DNA of 51,705 bases, taken from IMG/VR virus record IMGVR_UViG_3300048834_000253, positions 1 through 51,705 of that record; one strand, 5' to 3'. This stretch comes from a virus. The position numbers and the translations under genes are program-made. Within the stretch, counting starts at the first letter, position 1. Every line of letters begins with the position of its first letter. The notes beneath the pieces were generated by a model. That model searched no databases. It saw only the letters and a list, made by a program, of their open reading frames with translations, and had not been told where the DNA came from. This document shows, in pieces, positions 24,531 through 32,817 of the stretch.

Positions 24531-24764
24531 TTAATACCCCGTTCTTGTAGGTTTTGCGCTCTGCTGGCCGTGAATCTTGATGCGGTCGGGAATCGACAAG
24601 AGCCCATACATCTCTGTCATTGCAGCCTGGGCCTGACGAATCTCTGTATCGCTGGAACGTGGGTTGATGCACACCGTGGTCAATTGACCAATGCGCTCTT
24701 GTGCGTAGGCTTCCACTCCGCGCCACACTGCGGTCTGCGTGTTGATCAGGTCTTGCCAGCTCAT
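24531..24764 (-). CDS. Small protein following the portal gene
   Basis: This 77-residue protein (MSWQDLINTQTAVWRGVEAYAQERIGQL) is mostly helical with a basic end (KPTRTGY). The start overlaps the portal stop in an ATGA, and the stop TAA abuts the next gene. No recognised family. Tight coupling to the portal suggests a head or portal accessory role. Confidence 0.6.
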   Translation of the reverse strand: MSWQDLINTQTAVWRGVEAYAQERIGQLTTVCINPRSSDTEIRQAQAAMTEMYGLLSIPDRIKIHGQQSAKPTRTGY

Positions 24765-26998
24765 ACGCCTCTCCCGGTTTGTGCTGCGAACTGCATCTCG
24801 GCGTTGAGCATCTGGGCCTTGGTGTCGCGGTCGGCTTGCTTGTCGGCCAGCACCGCCTGGGTCTTCTGTGCCTCAAACCCGTACTTGGCCATGGCCTGCT
24901 CCTGGGTCATGTTGGTTTTTGCTGCTGTATCGGCAATCTCCAACTGCATGCGCGCTTGCATGATCTGCTGATTCGCTGCAATCTCTTCCCGGCGAAGCTG
25001 CATATTTTCCTCATGGATCTTCGCGTCAAGATCCATGCGCGCCTTATCCAGCTCCAGCTTCGCCATGGCCGGGTCTTGCTTGGGGCCTTGCTGCTGCTCG
25101 GCAGCTTTCATCTTCTCGATCTCTTGCTCAGACGGCAGCACGCGGTCGGGGTCGAGCTTGAAAGCCCGGGCAAACTCGCGCATCATGCTCATCTGGTTGC
25201 TCAGTGGCAGGCCCATGGCCTGGGCGGTCTGCATGAACTGCTGCAAGCGCTGTGACTGGCCCTCCAGCTCTACCAGTGCGGCGATGCCCATGGCGCGCAC
25301 TCGACTGTCGCCCTTGATCTCTTCCTTCTCGCTGTACTGCATGTTCCAGTCGAAAAAGCGCGTGATCAAGGGGGCAACGATGTCGTCATCCCAGTTGCGC
25401 ACGGCCCGGCGAACCCACAGATTCGCGGCGGTGTAGGCAATGCTTGCCCCGGTGGCGCTCTGCATGTAGTTGGGCGCCTCAGTGCCTTGCATGAACGCAG
25501 GCAACGTGCCGACTTCCTCGATGAGTTGCTTGCTCATGCCAAAGATGGCCTGAAACTCTTCTAACCTCGAATCAATGGCTATGAACTGGATTCCCTGTCG
25601 CGCATCGGCGCCTGGGCGTTTGTTGCGCCAGAACTTGCCTGGGGCGAGTCTCCAAGACCCATCCACCGGCTCAATGGATTGATCATCCGTCACCACTTGG
25701 GGCAGCACGCAAAGGCCCATGTTGTCGTGCATGGCGCGGAATGCGCTGTTCGCGCTCTCTTGGTTGTCGCGTACCTCGTAGGGCATGCCGAATCCGAAAA
25801 TGCTGGCCTCGTCCATTTGCCAGGTGAACACGCTGTAGGGGTGCTCGTTGCTGTCCAGTGGGTTCAGAGCGGCTTTGAGCACTTCCCCTTGGGAGCCAAA
25901 CCAGACGATGCCGGTATAGGTCTTGAGCGGGTCATCCTCCACGTCACAGCCGCAGTCCATCAGTTCCTGCGCGGTGATAGGGCCGTGGTACTCCCACACC
26001 TCATAGCGCCGATCTTTGGCCCCACTGGTGCCGCTGATGGCCCGCAGGCGTTCGCGGTAGTTGTTGCTGGGCGTGGTGGGGTCGGTAGACAGCATGGAGC
26101 GCAGTGCATCCACGTCCACGTCGGGCATATCCTGCAGGTCAGCCGCTTCCTGCTTTGTGAGGTAGTGGCGCTCAAACACGAACTCCGCCTGGCGGATGTG
26201 CGTGGCGCTCATGTCCGGGAAGAAGTTCCACAAATCCACCCGCGCCGCCTCGGGCAGTGGCTTGCGCTCCAGGCGCATCACAAAGGTGCCGTCCTGCTGA
26301 ATCCAGCGCTTGGTGGTGCGGAACATCGGCACCGGGCCTTTGATGACACCAGTTCCATAGAGCACAGCGTCATGAATCACATCCCGCGCGTGGCGTGGGT
26401 AGCTGCACTCTGCAAGTTGGTCATCAATCTCGCGCTGCATGGCGTCGCAGCGCTTCTTGGCCTCTTCCACAATCTGCGCAATGGACTGCTGCATGGCGCC
26501 TGCCGGGATGGTCTGGCCGTCTGGCGTCTGAATCGGGGTGTCGGGTGGCAGCTTCTCGGCCAGTTGCATGGCTTCCTGCAGGTCTGGGACGGGTGTAGGC
26601 TCAATGACGTAGTTGCGCTCGTCACTCGGAAACAGCATGTCAAACAGCCGCGCCTCGACCAATCCACACAGTCGGCGGGTCAGCGGGACAAAGATGCGAC
26701 TGCCGTACTCGCTTTCGTCACCGAACGTTCCCGGGTCGTACTGCCCGTTGAACTGGCGCACGTCCTTGTACCAGCGTTCCTCTATCGCCTGGCGCTGCTG
26801 AACCTGCTCATTGGCCAGGCCCAGCAACCGGTGCCCCAGCGCTGCCACGCGGCCTTTGCGCGCCTCTGCCTCTTGTCGCTCCTGCTGCGGGTCAACCTCG
26901 GCTCCCAGCATCTCGGCCATCTCATCAACGCCCACGGCGCCGCTGGCCACCATCTCGGCAATGCTCGCGGCCAGGTCGTCGTCGGGTCTTTGATTCAT
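24761..26998 (-). CDS. Portal protein (podovirus head-tail connector)
   Basis: This 745-residue protein lies directly downstream of the large terminase, as portals do. Portal-like content includes FVPLTRRLCGLVEARLFDMLFPSD early on, the basic wing and stem region (SANSAFRAMHDNMGLCVLPQV), and a long C-terminal Gln/Glu/Lys-rich coiled coil (about 650-740) that could form the barrel projecting into the head. The length suits portals of large podoviruses. It would form the ring through which DNA enters and leaves. The ATG has no Shine-Dalgarno sequence and directly follows a hairpin (see separate entry). Confidence 0.8.
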   Translation of the reverse strand: MNQRPDDDLAASIAEMVASGAVGVDEMAEMLGAEVDPQQERQEAEARKGRVAALGHRLLGLANEQVQQRQAIEERWYKDVRQFNGQYDPGTFGDESEYGSRIFVPLTRRLCGLVEARLFDMLFPSDERNYVIEPTPVPDLQEAMQLAEKLPPDTPIQTPDGQTIPAGAMQQSIAQIVEEAKKRCDAMQREIDDQLAECSYPRHARDVIHDAVLYGTGVIKGPVPMFRTTKRWIQQDGTFVMRLERKPLPEAARVDLWNFFPDMSATHIRQAEFVFERHYLTKQEAADLQDMPDVDVDALRSMLSTDPTTPSNNYRERLRAISGTSGAKDRRYEVWEYHGPITAQELMDCGCDVEDDPLKTYTGIVWFGSQGEVLKAALNPLDSNEHPYSVFTWQMDEASIFGFGMPYEVRDNQESANSAFRAMHDNMGLCVLPQVVTDDQSIEPVDGSWRLAPGKFWRNKRPGADARQGIQFIAIDSRLEEFQAIFGMSKQLIEEVGTLPAFMQGTEAPNYMQSATGASIAYTAANLWVRRAVRNWDDDIVAPLITRFFDWNMQYSEKEEIKGDSRVRAMGIAALVELEGQSQRLQQFMQTAQAMGLPLSNQMSMMREFARAFKLDPDRVLPSEQEIEKMKAAEQQQGPKQDPAMAKLELDKARMDLDAKIHEENMQLRREEIAANQQIMQARMQLEIADTAAKTNMTQEQAMAKYGFEAQKTQAVLADKQADRDTKAQMLNAEMQFAAQTGRGV

Positions 26999-26999
26999 G

Positions 27000-27015
27000 C
27001 CCGGAGTGTTCCGGG
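27000..27015 (-). promoter_or_regulatory. Hairpin abutting the portal start codon
   Basis: CCCGGA and TCCGGG (6-bp stem, 4-nt loop) end two bases before the portal ATG. In the mRNA the hairpin fills the place where a ribosome-binding site would be. It may restrict initiation so that portal is made in small amounts. Confidence 0.45.
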
Positions 27016-27037
27016 CGGGGGTCTAGCGGGCTATTCC

Positions 27038-27051
27038 CGGCATATATGCGG
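27038..27051. promoter_or_regulatory. Late-block palindrome, copy C
   Basis: CGGCATATATGCGG matches copy A at 13 of 14 positions. It lies in the 54-bp gap between terminase and portal genes, about 40 bp upstream of the portal start. Confidence 0.55.
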
Positions 27052-27052
27052 C

Positions 27053-28516
27053 TTAGTAGCCTGCTCTGCGCTGTGAGTAGTTCGGCCCGGCGCCCAAAGT
27101 GGATCGCTTGGGCTCGGTGATGGCGAAGCGCAGCATCATCATTCCGTAGCGGCTCGCACTCAGAACGTCGTCGTTCAGCTTGACGATCAAGCCGTCCTTG
27201 CGGTGGTACATGCGGAACTCGGCCAGCCAGGCCGTGCAGGTGCTAAACACCTTCCATCGCCCCGTCTGCATCCGCTCAAGCATCTCAGACACACCAGCCT
27301 CAAGGCCGTTGCCGCCCTCGCCTTCCTTCTGCCCCTCTGCCGGCGCATGGGTCGCGCGCTCAGGCAGCATGTTCACCCCGCCGTTGCGGTACTGCTGCGC
27401 CAGCTGCTCGCCGCTGCCCTTGTCGTGCTGCAGCCCATCGTGTGGCCATGCCACCGGAATCCACTTGCCTTTTGCAGCAAGCAATGGCGCCTGCATCACC
27501 GGCGTGGCCTCGCGCAGCTGGAACTCGTTGACCACATACACCGTATCGGCGTCCCGATCCCATGCCAGCCAGGCGGCTCCAGCCGGGTGATCCCAGCCGA
27601 AATCCAGCCCGATGATTCGCGGCCAGTGCGCCGGAAGCGGGAAAGGATCGACCCGAATGGCGTCTTCTTCGATTGGAAACACTTTCCCACTCCCCATAGA
27701 AGGGACGCCCAGCGTTCGCGCGGCGCGCTCATGGGCTGGGTAGCCCGCGATGATCTTCGCCTTCTGGTCGGCGGTGTAGTGGTCCACGTCATGGATGGTC
27801 ATGTTGACCATACCTGCGTCTTGGTACTTGCCCAGCTCGCTCCAGAAGCGCATGGCAATTGCCGTCATGCCTTTGAGCAGCGTGCAAGTGACAATGACCG
27901 GGCCGAACGCCGCGTTGGTGCGGGTCAACCCTTCCATGTAAATGTCTTCAGGCGGCTCTTCGTCGAACCACACCCCATCCACGGTATCCGCCTGCCACTT
28001 GCCTCGGCCCTGGTCGTAGGACTTTAGGCTGATGGTGCTGGTTGTGGTCACACCGTCCGGAGCCACAAATCGAATCTTGGCGGTATCTATGAACTCGTTG
28101 ACGTGGCGGCTCCATGTCAGATCGACGATGCAATCCTTGGGAATACTGCCCGTGCCGGGGTCTTTTTTGGGATCTCGCCCGAACAAATACCGCTGCACAC
28201 CGCGCCTGGTCAGTTCGCCAGACTCCGACCCAGCCAGCCAGTTGTTGCCTTTGGTGAAGCGTTTGCCACCCCACCATTCGGGATAGCGCCCGGTCAGGTG
28301 CATGGCCACCTCGTTGGCGGCGCTAAGAGTCTTGCCCAACTGGTTGCCAGCAGACAGCATGCGCTCGCGCTTCTCCGCTCCCATGGTGTGAAACTCGGCC
28401 TGCTTGGCGTAGGGCTTGTACCCGGCCAACTGGTTCTCCACGACCACGCGCAACAATCCATGACGCACCAGCGCCAGTTCCTCATCCGTCATTGACTCCA
28501 GCACGTCAGGAAGCAT
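27053..28516 (-). CDS. Terminase large subunit
   Basis: This 487-residue protein is the packaging motor. Residues 55-63 (SAGNQLGKT) form Walker A, VWFDEEPPED (182-191) forms Walker B with the catalytic Glu, and GLDFGWDHP (303-311, Asp305) begins the RNase-H-like nuclease domain; a further acidic segment VKLNDD near residue 455 could supply the last metal ligand. It would cut concatemers and pump DNA through the portal using ATP. Start overlaps the TerS stop by one base (TGATG type). The set of motifs and length are normal for the family. Confidence 0.92.
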   Translation of the reverse strand: MLPDVLESMTDEELALVRHGLLRVVVENQLAGYKPYAKQAEFHTMGAEKRERMLSAGNQLGKTLSAANEVAMHLTGRYPEWWGGKRFTKGNNWLAGSESGELTRRGVQRYLFGRDPKKDPGTGSIPKDCIVDLTWSRHVNEFIDTAKIRFVAPDGVTTTSTISLKSYDQGRGKWQADTVDGVWFDEEPPEDIYMEGLTRTNAAFGPVIVTCTLLKGMTAIAMRFWSELGKYQDAGMVNMTIHDVDHYTADQKAKIIAGYPAHERAARTLGVPSMGSGKVFPIEEDAIRVDPFPLPAHWPRIIGLDFGWDHPAGAAWLAWDRDADTVYVVNEFQLREATPVMQAPLLAAKGKWIPVAWPHDGLQHDKGSGEQLAQQYRNGGVNMLPERATHAPAEGQKEGEGGNGLEAGVSEMLERMQTGRWKVFSTCTAWLAEFRMYHRKDGLIVKLNDDVLSASRYGMMMLRFAITEPKRSTLGAGPNYSQRRAGY

Positions 28517-28971
28517 CAGCTTGCTTTCGCCTTCTCTCGGATTGTCTGCACCCTGTCCAGCGCGTCCAGCATTGCCATGGCCTTCTCGGGCGTCATGTTG
28601 CCCATGGCCTTCTTGAGCGGGTCTGTCACATCCTCGACCTTGGCAACATAGAACCCTCGAGCCTTGCCCCTACTGATCTCCGCATTGATGGCGGCGCTGA
28701 ACTGCCCGGCTTGCCGCGCTTCCTCTCGCAGGGCCTCAAGGTCTGCCATGTGTTGATCCAGGCTCAAAACCGCTGCGGATGCCGCAGAGTTGCGCAACTC
28801 CTTGATTCTTGCGGCTACCTTGGGGTTTTCGATCAATTCATGCGCACATCGGTGAACTGTCGCATCTTTTGTGCCTGACTTGACGTTGTAGACCTTCCGA
28901 TATGCGTCGCTGCATCTCTGATCAGCCTTCAGCATCTCCTGGCAAAACAGCTCTTGTTTTTGCGTCAGCAC
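28516..28971 (-). CDS. Terminase small subunit
   Basis: This 151-residue protein has the small-terminase pattern: an N-terminal helix-turn-helix (LTQKQELFCQEMLKADQRCSDAYRKVY), ARIKELR at about residue 55, and a helical oligomerisation part with PLKKAMGNMTPEKAMAMLDAL. It would recognise the packaging start site and activate TerL. The start is GTG, overlapping the end of the GIY-YIG gene by 7 bp. Confidence 0.85.
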   Translation of the reverse strand: MLTQKQELFCQEMLKADQRCSDAYRKVYNVKSGTKDATVHRCAHELIENPKVAARIKELRNSAASAAVLSLDQHMADLEALREEARQAGQFSAAINAEISRGKARGFYVAKVEDVTDPLKKAMGNMTPEKAMAMLDALDRVQTIREKAKAS

Positions 28972-29594
28972 ATCAACCCCCTTGATTTGAAGTTGTCGAC
29001 TTGCAGGTGAATCACGTCTTCGATCCCATCCAGCATTTGGTTATAAAACCCTACTGGACCGCCGAAATGCTTTTCCGCCAGCGCCAACTGGTCTTCTCTG
29101 GCATTCCTGATCCAGTCATCAAAAGGTCTGATCGAGCCAATGACCTGCGTGATCCTCTTCAGAAACTCGCCCACCTCATCACGCGGGCGGCGCTCAGAAC
29201 TGCCGAGCAAGATGTTCGTCAGTTGCGACTTCCATGCCGAAATCAACCGCCTTTCGATACCCAGCGCTTCGCCTTCTGAATCGCACACGACGAATACCAG
29301 AGGCTTCACGGTCAACCCGGCTGCGCGTATCTCCAAGATGCGCTCTGATTTTGGGTGGCCACGCTCCCGGGGGGCTTGAGCACATCTGTTGTGGTTGAAC
29401 ATCCGATCTCCAAGTCCCTTCCCTACATAGAAGATGGCACCGTCTCGTGGGTCCACCAGCACGTAGACGTAATACTGGCCTGCTGGCGGCTTGTCGTGCA
29501 GCGTCAGACCGGCCAACGTGCAGGCGTCGCTGTGGCTCTTGCCCTGCGCCACAAGCTGGGCGAAGTGCTCCTGCTGGCTGGTCAGTGGCTTCAT
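28965..29594 (-). CDS. GIY-YIG nuclease with terminase-small-subunit-like N-terminal helix-turn-helix
   Basis: This 209-residue protein has a GIY-YIG-type domain from about residue 35: YYVYVLVDPRDGAIFYVGKG, then Arg in GDRMFNHNR and Glu in GEALGIERRLI. Such nucleases cut DNA and are often homing endonucleases. Residues 1-30 (LTSQQEHFAQLVAQGKSHSD) strongly resemble the first helix-turn-helix of the small terminase encoded immediately downstream (LTQKQELFCQEMLKADQRCSD). The ATG at 29594 overlaps the previous stop and was preferred over an upstream in-frame start. The fusion suggests that the nuclease gene invaded or duplicated the start of a terminase gene. It may act near the packaging site. 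Confidence 0.8.
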   Translation of the reverse strand: MKPLTSQQEHFAQLVAQGKSHSDACTLAGLTLHDKPPAGQYYVYVLVDPRDGAIFYVGKGLGDRMFNHNRCAQAPRERGHPKSERILEIRAAGLTVKPLVFVVCDSEGEALGIERRLISAWKSQLTNILLGSSERRPRDEVGEFLKRITQVIGSIRPFDDWIRNAREDQLALAEKHFGGPVGFYNQMLDGIEDVIHLQVDNFKSRGLMC

Positions 29595-29833
29595 GCTGCA
29601 GCCTCCCAATGGATGCAGCCGAACTTAGGGCCGACATAGACGCCTGACAAAAACCCCTCTTGATCCCACGAAGCGATTCGATCAATGTCTACTTTCAAAT
29701 CATCAAAAGCCCGGTCATTTGAATCTATAGCAAGTGCGCACTCCCCGGTGTATTGGTGGGCAGTCTCGTAAATTGCATTTTTGAAACGCGCCACATGGGG
29801 CGTGTAGTGCTTGCATGCATCACAGGTTTTCAT
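29591..29833 (-). CDS. Small Cys-rich protein, unknown function
   Basis: This 80-residue protein starts MKTCDACKHYTPHVARFKNAIYE, with CxxCxxY and later Cys (GECAL, FGCIHWE), the arrangement of small phage metal-binding proteins. Overlaps with both neighbours (ATGA). Metal binding is inferred from the cysteines. Confidence 0.65.
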   Translation of the reverse strand: MKTCDACKHYTPHVARFKNAIYETAHQYTGECALAIDSNDRAFDDLKVDIDRIASWDQEGFLSGVYVGPKFGCIHWEAAA

Positions 29834-30090
29834 TGCCCTGCTCCTTGCAGTACGGCCATTCCTTTGTCGCCGATCTGCAGAACCAGTCGCGAGACGTGCA
29901 GCGGGTCGTCGTCGTAGATAGCACGCCAGGCATCACCGGGGTCGCTGTGGCCTTTTAGACGCACCGCCGTGAAGGTCTGGCCGCTGACCGGATGCCACAT
30001 GCGGTCGCCGTGGTGAATGGGGTTGCCGTTGAAGTCTGGCCATGGGGCCAGATCAGCCGGGTCCAGCAGCTTGTTGGTATCTCGTCTCAT
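29830..30090 (-). CDS. Small protein, unknown function
   Basis: This 86-residue protein (MRRDTNKLLDPADLAPWPDFNG) contains GNPIHHGDRMWHPVSGQTFTAVRL, a beta-type segment common in accessory phage proteins that describe no known enzyme. Both ends overlap neighbours by ATGA, so it is translated with them. Confidence 0.6.
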   Translation of the reverse strand: MRRDTNKLLDPADLAPWPDFNGNPIHHGDRMWHPVSGQTFTAVRLKGHSDPGDAWRAIYDDDPLHVSRLVLQIGDKGMAVLQGAGQ

Positions 30091-30383
30091 TGCCCCCTCC
30101 TTACCAGTTCTTCCATATTTCCAATCACCCGCAGCCTATCCATGTCATGCATGCACTCAGCCCGCAGCCAGTCGGACGGGTATAGCACTTGCACAGCGCT
30201 GACAGCCACGTAGGGCACATGCATGCGGGCGGCAGTCAGGAGCGCGCAGGCACTTCCAAGGGGGTGAAGGTCTCCCGGCAGGTACACATCGCCCGATTCG
30301 CTGATGCCAGCGTGTAGCCCTGGCTGAATCCCTGCGCCTTTGATAGCCAGGATGATGAGGTCTTCGCTTGCTTCGGTTTCCAT
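30087..30383 (-). CDS. Small protein, unknown function
   Basis: This 98-residue protein starts METEASEDLIILAIKGAGIQPG at 30383, after AAAGGAG. It has a central hydrophobic LGSACALLTAARMHVPYVAVSAVQVL segment and a C-terminal helix with MHDMDRLRVIGNMEELVRR. It could be cytoplasmic, as the hydrophobic part is short. No family recognised. Confidence 0.6.
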   Translation of the reverse strand: METEASEDLIILAIKGAGIQPGLHAGISESGDVYLPGDLHPLGSACALLTAARMHVPYVAVSAVQVLYPSDWLRAECMHDMDRLRVIGNMEELVRRGQ

Positions 30384-30393
30384 GGTGACTCCT

Positions 30394-30708
30394 TTACCGG
30401 GTAAACGCCAATGCTCTGCGGGCATCCATCTCGGACACCACGATCACCTTGGGCTCTTTTTGCTTCTTTGCCATGCTGTAGCGCTTCACGAACCTGCGGC
30501 CTCTGGCGCTTGATGCGGGGCCAAGAGCAGACTTCACAGCACCAGAGTCGCGCAGCTTGGACAAGCAGCTACTGATTTCGGCGTGCATGGTTTTGGGCAA
30601 ATCCAGGGCGGCGCTGATCTGGCCCAGCGTCAGCGACTCCCCTGCTTTGTCATCCAGCAGCTTTTCGATTCGCGCCTTCAAGCCTGGTTGGTTTTCCTGT
30701 GCTGTCAT
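30394..30708 (-). CDS. Winged-helix DNA-binding protein, candidate late regulator
   Basis: This 104-residue protein contains a winged helix-turn-helix: KARIEKLLDDKAGESLTLGQISAALDLP (helices 1-2), EISSCLSKLRDSGAVKSAL (recognition helix) and a basic wing GRRFVKRYSMAKKQKEPK. It probably binds DNA. It lies at the end of the nin-like region, where lambda keeps its late antiterminator Q, and is the best candidate in this operon for controlling the three late-block palindromes; that link is inference only. Confidence 0.65.
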   Translation of the reverse strand: MTAQENQPGLKARIEKLLDDKAGESLTLGQISAALDLPKTMHAEISSCLSKLRDSGAVKSALGPASSARGRRFVKRYSMAKKQKEPKVIVVSEMDARRALAFTR

Positions 30709-30758
30709 GTTCTCCCTTTCAGTTCTTTCAGCTTTGCCCGGTAGGTGTCTCTAGTCAT
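30705..30758 (-). CDS. 17-residue ORF coupled on both sides
   Basis: MTRDTYRAKLKELKGRT is encoded between two genes with ATGA overlaps at both ends. Without it, a ribosome leaving the HNH gene would have no coupled start for the winged-helix gene. AAAGGGAG within it serves as ribosome-binding site for the next gene. It may be a real small protein or a translational bridge. Confidence 0.4.
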   Translation of the reverse strand: MTRDTYRAKLKELKGRT

Positions 30759-31528
30759 GCGAACCGCCCTTGTTGAAACAGCGCACGGCTTGGCTCCCAT
30801 CCTTGGCGAAGACGCCAAATCAAGCCCGCGCGGCTGACGGTTACACCAGGCTCTCGCACCCATTCCGCAGCGGTCAGCGTCTTCCCGTTGCAGGTGATTG
30901 CCACTGAGTTAGACCGCTCGTGCTTGGCGTGCGTCTTTGGCTCGTAGGGCTTGGGCTTCCGTCCGTTGTGAGTGACCTTGGGGCCGAACAGTGCCTGCTC
31001 TGCAGTCATTCCTGCCTTGATGCGGGCCCTGATAGTCGAACCACTCACCTCCACCCTTGGATCACGCGACCATTCATGCGGCGTCAGGGCAACCCCCTCA
31101 TACTCAACGCTGATAGTCCGATTCCACTGGGCCGGAGGCCTCATGCCGCGGCGCGTGTTGCAGGTGCAGCAAGTTGGGCGCAGGTTGGCCCGCGTGTTGT
31201 TCCTCACATCGGCGTCGATGTGGTCCACATGGCAAGTCGCCCAAGTCAGAGAAATACCGCACAGCTCGCAACTCAGTGGACTGTCGCCCAGGTCTGCATA
31301 CAGGACTGCGCGATGCTCCGCCACGTATCCGCTATTCCGGTGGCGGAGTGGGTGCGTTGGCTCATAAACCCACTGATACCCTTGCGGCGTCTCCTGTCGA
31401 GGCTTCGCCTTGCCGCGCTTCACTGTCTCGGTTGTGCCGTACCGGCGTTGGCGGAAATAGTGCATTTGGCACAGTTGCGCAGCCTTGTATTGCGCATCGC
31501 GCTCGCAACCTTCAACGCAGCATTTCAT
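30755..31528 (-). CDS. HNH endonuclease with repeated DNA-binding segments
   Basis: This 257-residue protein starts with a zinc-binding MKCCVEGCERDAQYKAAQLCQMHYFRQ and has an HNH core: CELCGISLTWATCHVDHIDADVRNNTRANLRPTCCTCN. The C-terminal half repeats a basic segment beginning ISVEYEGVALTPHEWSRDP and AITCNGKTLTAAEWVREPG, followed by similar helices, as in intron- or phage-type homing endonucleases with modular DNA binding. It is inserted at the end of ninG, overlapping it by 17 bp, so it is likely a mobile free-standing endonuclease. Confidence 0.85.
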   Translation of the reverse strand: MKCCVEGCERDAQYKAAQLCQMHYFRQRRYGTTETVKRGKAKPRQETPQGYQWVYEPTHPLRHRNSGYVAEHRAVLYADLGDSPLSCELCGISLTWATCHVDHIDADVRNNTRANLRPTCCTCNTRRGMRPPAQWNRTISVEYEGVALTPHEWSRDPRVEVSGSTIRARIKAGMTAEQALFGPKVTHNGRKPKPYEPKTHAKHERSNSVAITCNGKTLTAAEWVREPGVTVSRAGLIWRLRQGWEPSRALFQQGRFA

Positions 31529-32108
31529 ATCGCTTCTCCAATCTACGAACCTTTTTAGTCATCACGGCCTTTAGGCGCTTGAGGTAATCCACATCGAACT
31601 TCGCGATGTGCTGCATGGCCTCCAGCCGGGCAACCCAATCCTCCCCGTGGTCACGCACCAGCCGCTCGCGAAAAGCCAGAGCCATGCCGCCTTTGTGGCG
31701 ATTGCAAGGAATGCACTGGAGCTTGATCTGTGGAATCCAGTAGCGGAGGTGCGGAGCGCTGCCTACTGACCTAAAGTGCCCAGCGTCATAGGTGCCTCCG
31801 AACTTCTGCTCCGGTGTTGCTCCGCAGGTGTAGCAGCCCTCTCCGCGAGAGAGCGCAAGCAGCCGCACATATCGGTTCACGATGGCCTGGCACTCGGCAA
31901 GCCACTTTGCGCGGGGCTTAATGGCCTCCTTGCGCGCCCGGATGCTGGCTCTCTCTACCTTGGCAGCAGCGCGGGCCTTCTTGGCTTCGGCACGCTTTGC
32001 TTTCTCGGCCTGGGCATCGGCCCAAGGTGCGATGCACTCGGCATGGATGCGCTGGCCTGGTTCGAGCTTTGCGCGGCAGTGTGGGCATGTGGTGCGGCGG
32101 AATGTCAT
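31512..32108 (-). CDS. ninG: NinG recombination protein
   Basis: This 198-residue protein fits NinG (Rap), the recombination nuclease of lambdoid nin regions that resolves branched DNA. It has an N-terminal CPHCRAKLEPGQRIHAECIAPW knuckle, a basic coil (AEKAKRAEAKKARAAAKVERASIRARKE), then an HNH-like core: CYTCGATPEQKFGGTYDAGHFRSV, KLQCIPCNRHKGGM and LEAMQHIAKF. The length is usual. It overlaps its neighbours and sits with ninB, as in lambda. Confidence 0.88.
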   Translation of the reverse strand: MTFRRTTCPHCRAKLEPGQRIHAECIAPWADAQAEKAKRAEAKKARAAAKVERASIRARKEAIKPRAKWLAECQAIVNRYVRLLALSRGEGCYTCGATPEQKFGGTYDAGHFRSVGSAPHLRYWIPQIKLQCIPCNRHKGGMALAFRERLVRDHGEDWVARLEAMQHIAKFDVDYLKRLKAVMTKKVRRLEKRYEMLR

Positions 32109-32353
32109 GCGAACACCCCCGCCATATCCATCACCAGGCGCCGCACGAAAGGGCGCAGAACGATATCGACCAACTCGCGTTTGAGGTGATCGCGCATGGC
32201 CTCCGCAGCGCTCTTGCTGCCCTCCATGTAGTCGATCATGGCCCGGCTGGTGGCTTCAGATATGCGATTGCGTAACGTGCGAAACCGGATGAAAACCAGT
32301 GGCCTGTTTTTTGCTGATGCGCGCATCTGGCGCTTTTTCTGGCGGGGGGTCAT
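32105..32353 (-). CDS. Small basic protein between ninB and ninG
   Basis: This 82-residue protein (MTPRQKKRQMRASAKNRPLVFIRFRTLRNRIS) is very basic at the N-terminus and helical afterwards with a possible short hydrophobic end. It is coupled to ninB and ninG by ATGA overlaps. No recognised family. Confidence 0.55.
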   Translation of the reverse strand: MTPRQKKRQMRASAKNRPLVFIRFRTLRNRISEATSRAMIDYMEGSKSAAEAMRDHLKRELVDIVLRPFVRRLVMDMAGVFA

Positions 32354-32817
32354 TGCTCACCCTCCCACGCCTTGAACCGCACGCCCTGCTCTGACCCGAA
32401 GGCGTACAGCCAAGCGATGAACGCCCGCGCCAGCTTAATCGTGAAGTCTCTGGATTGGATACCCAGCAACACCACCTCACCACGAAGGCCACGGCCCATA
32501 CGAACGTCCCCGAACTTCGCCCACTCGCCCATCAAGTCCGGGTCGTTGCGGGTGTCGATACGGAAAGCGGAAATCAGGATGCGCTTGGCGTCCTCTGGAT
32601 CGGCAATGTCCGGCACTGTGGCTCCCAACTGCTGGGCAATCTGCCCAATCAGCGAATGAAAGTGCCGGTTGTGGTTCTCGCGGCGGTTCTCGGGTTCCAG
32701 CTTCGCTACCATGCGATGCCCCGCCATGAGATAGGGCTTGGCAGTGTTGTACAGGTGCGTGAATGCCTTGTGAGCCTGTACCGGCTCCCACAGGGGCACG
32801 GTGATGCGCTCAGCCAT
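32350..32817 (-). CDS. ninB: NinB recombination protein
   Basis: This 155-residue protein fits NinB (Orf) of lambda, which binds single-stranded DNA and SSB to help start recombination. Family-like features are the RRENHNRHFHSLIGQIAQQL stretch near residue 45-65, the PEDAKRILISAFRIDT segment and SRDFTIKLARAFIAWLYAFGSEQGVRF at the end. Coupled to neighbouring genes in the nin-like block. Confidence 0.9.
   Translation of the reverse strand: MAERITVPLWEPVQAHKAFTHLYNTAKPYLMAGHRMVAKLEPENRRENHNRHFHSLIGQIAQQLGATVPDIADPEDAKRILISAFRIDTRNDPDLMGEWAKFGDVRMGRGLRGEVVLLGIQSRDFTIKLARAFIAWLYAFGSEQGVRFKAWEGEQ

Noticed and set aside
25679-27076. Plus-strand open frame of 465 codons over the portal gene
   Set aside because: Antisense shadow of the portal gene. 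It has no start signal and a composition (many His, Val, Arg) typical of shadows.
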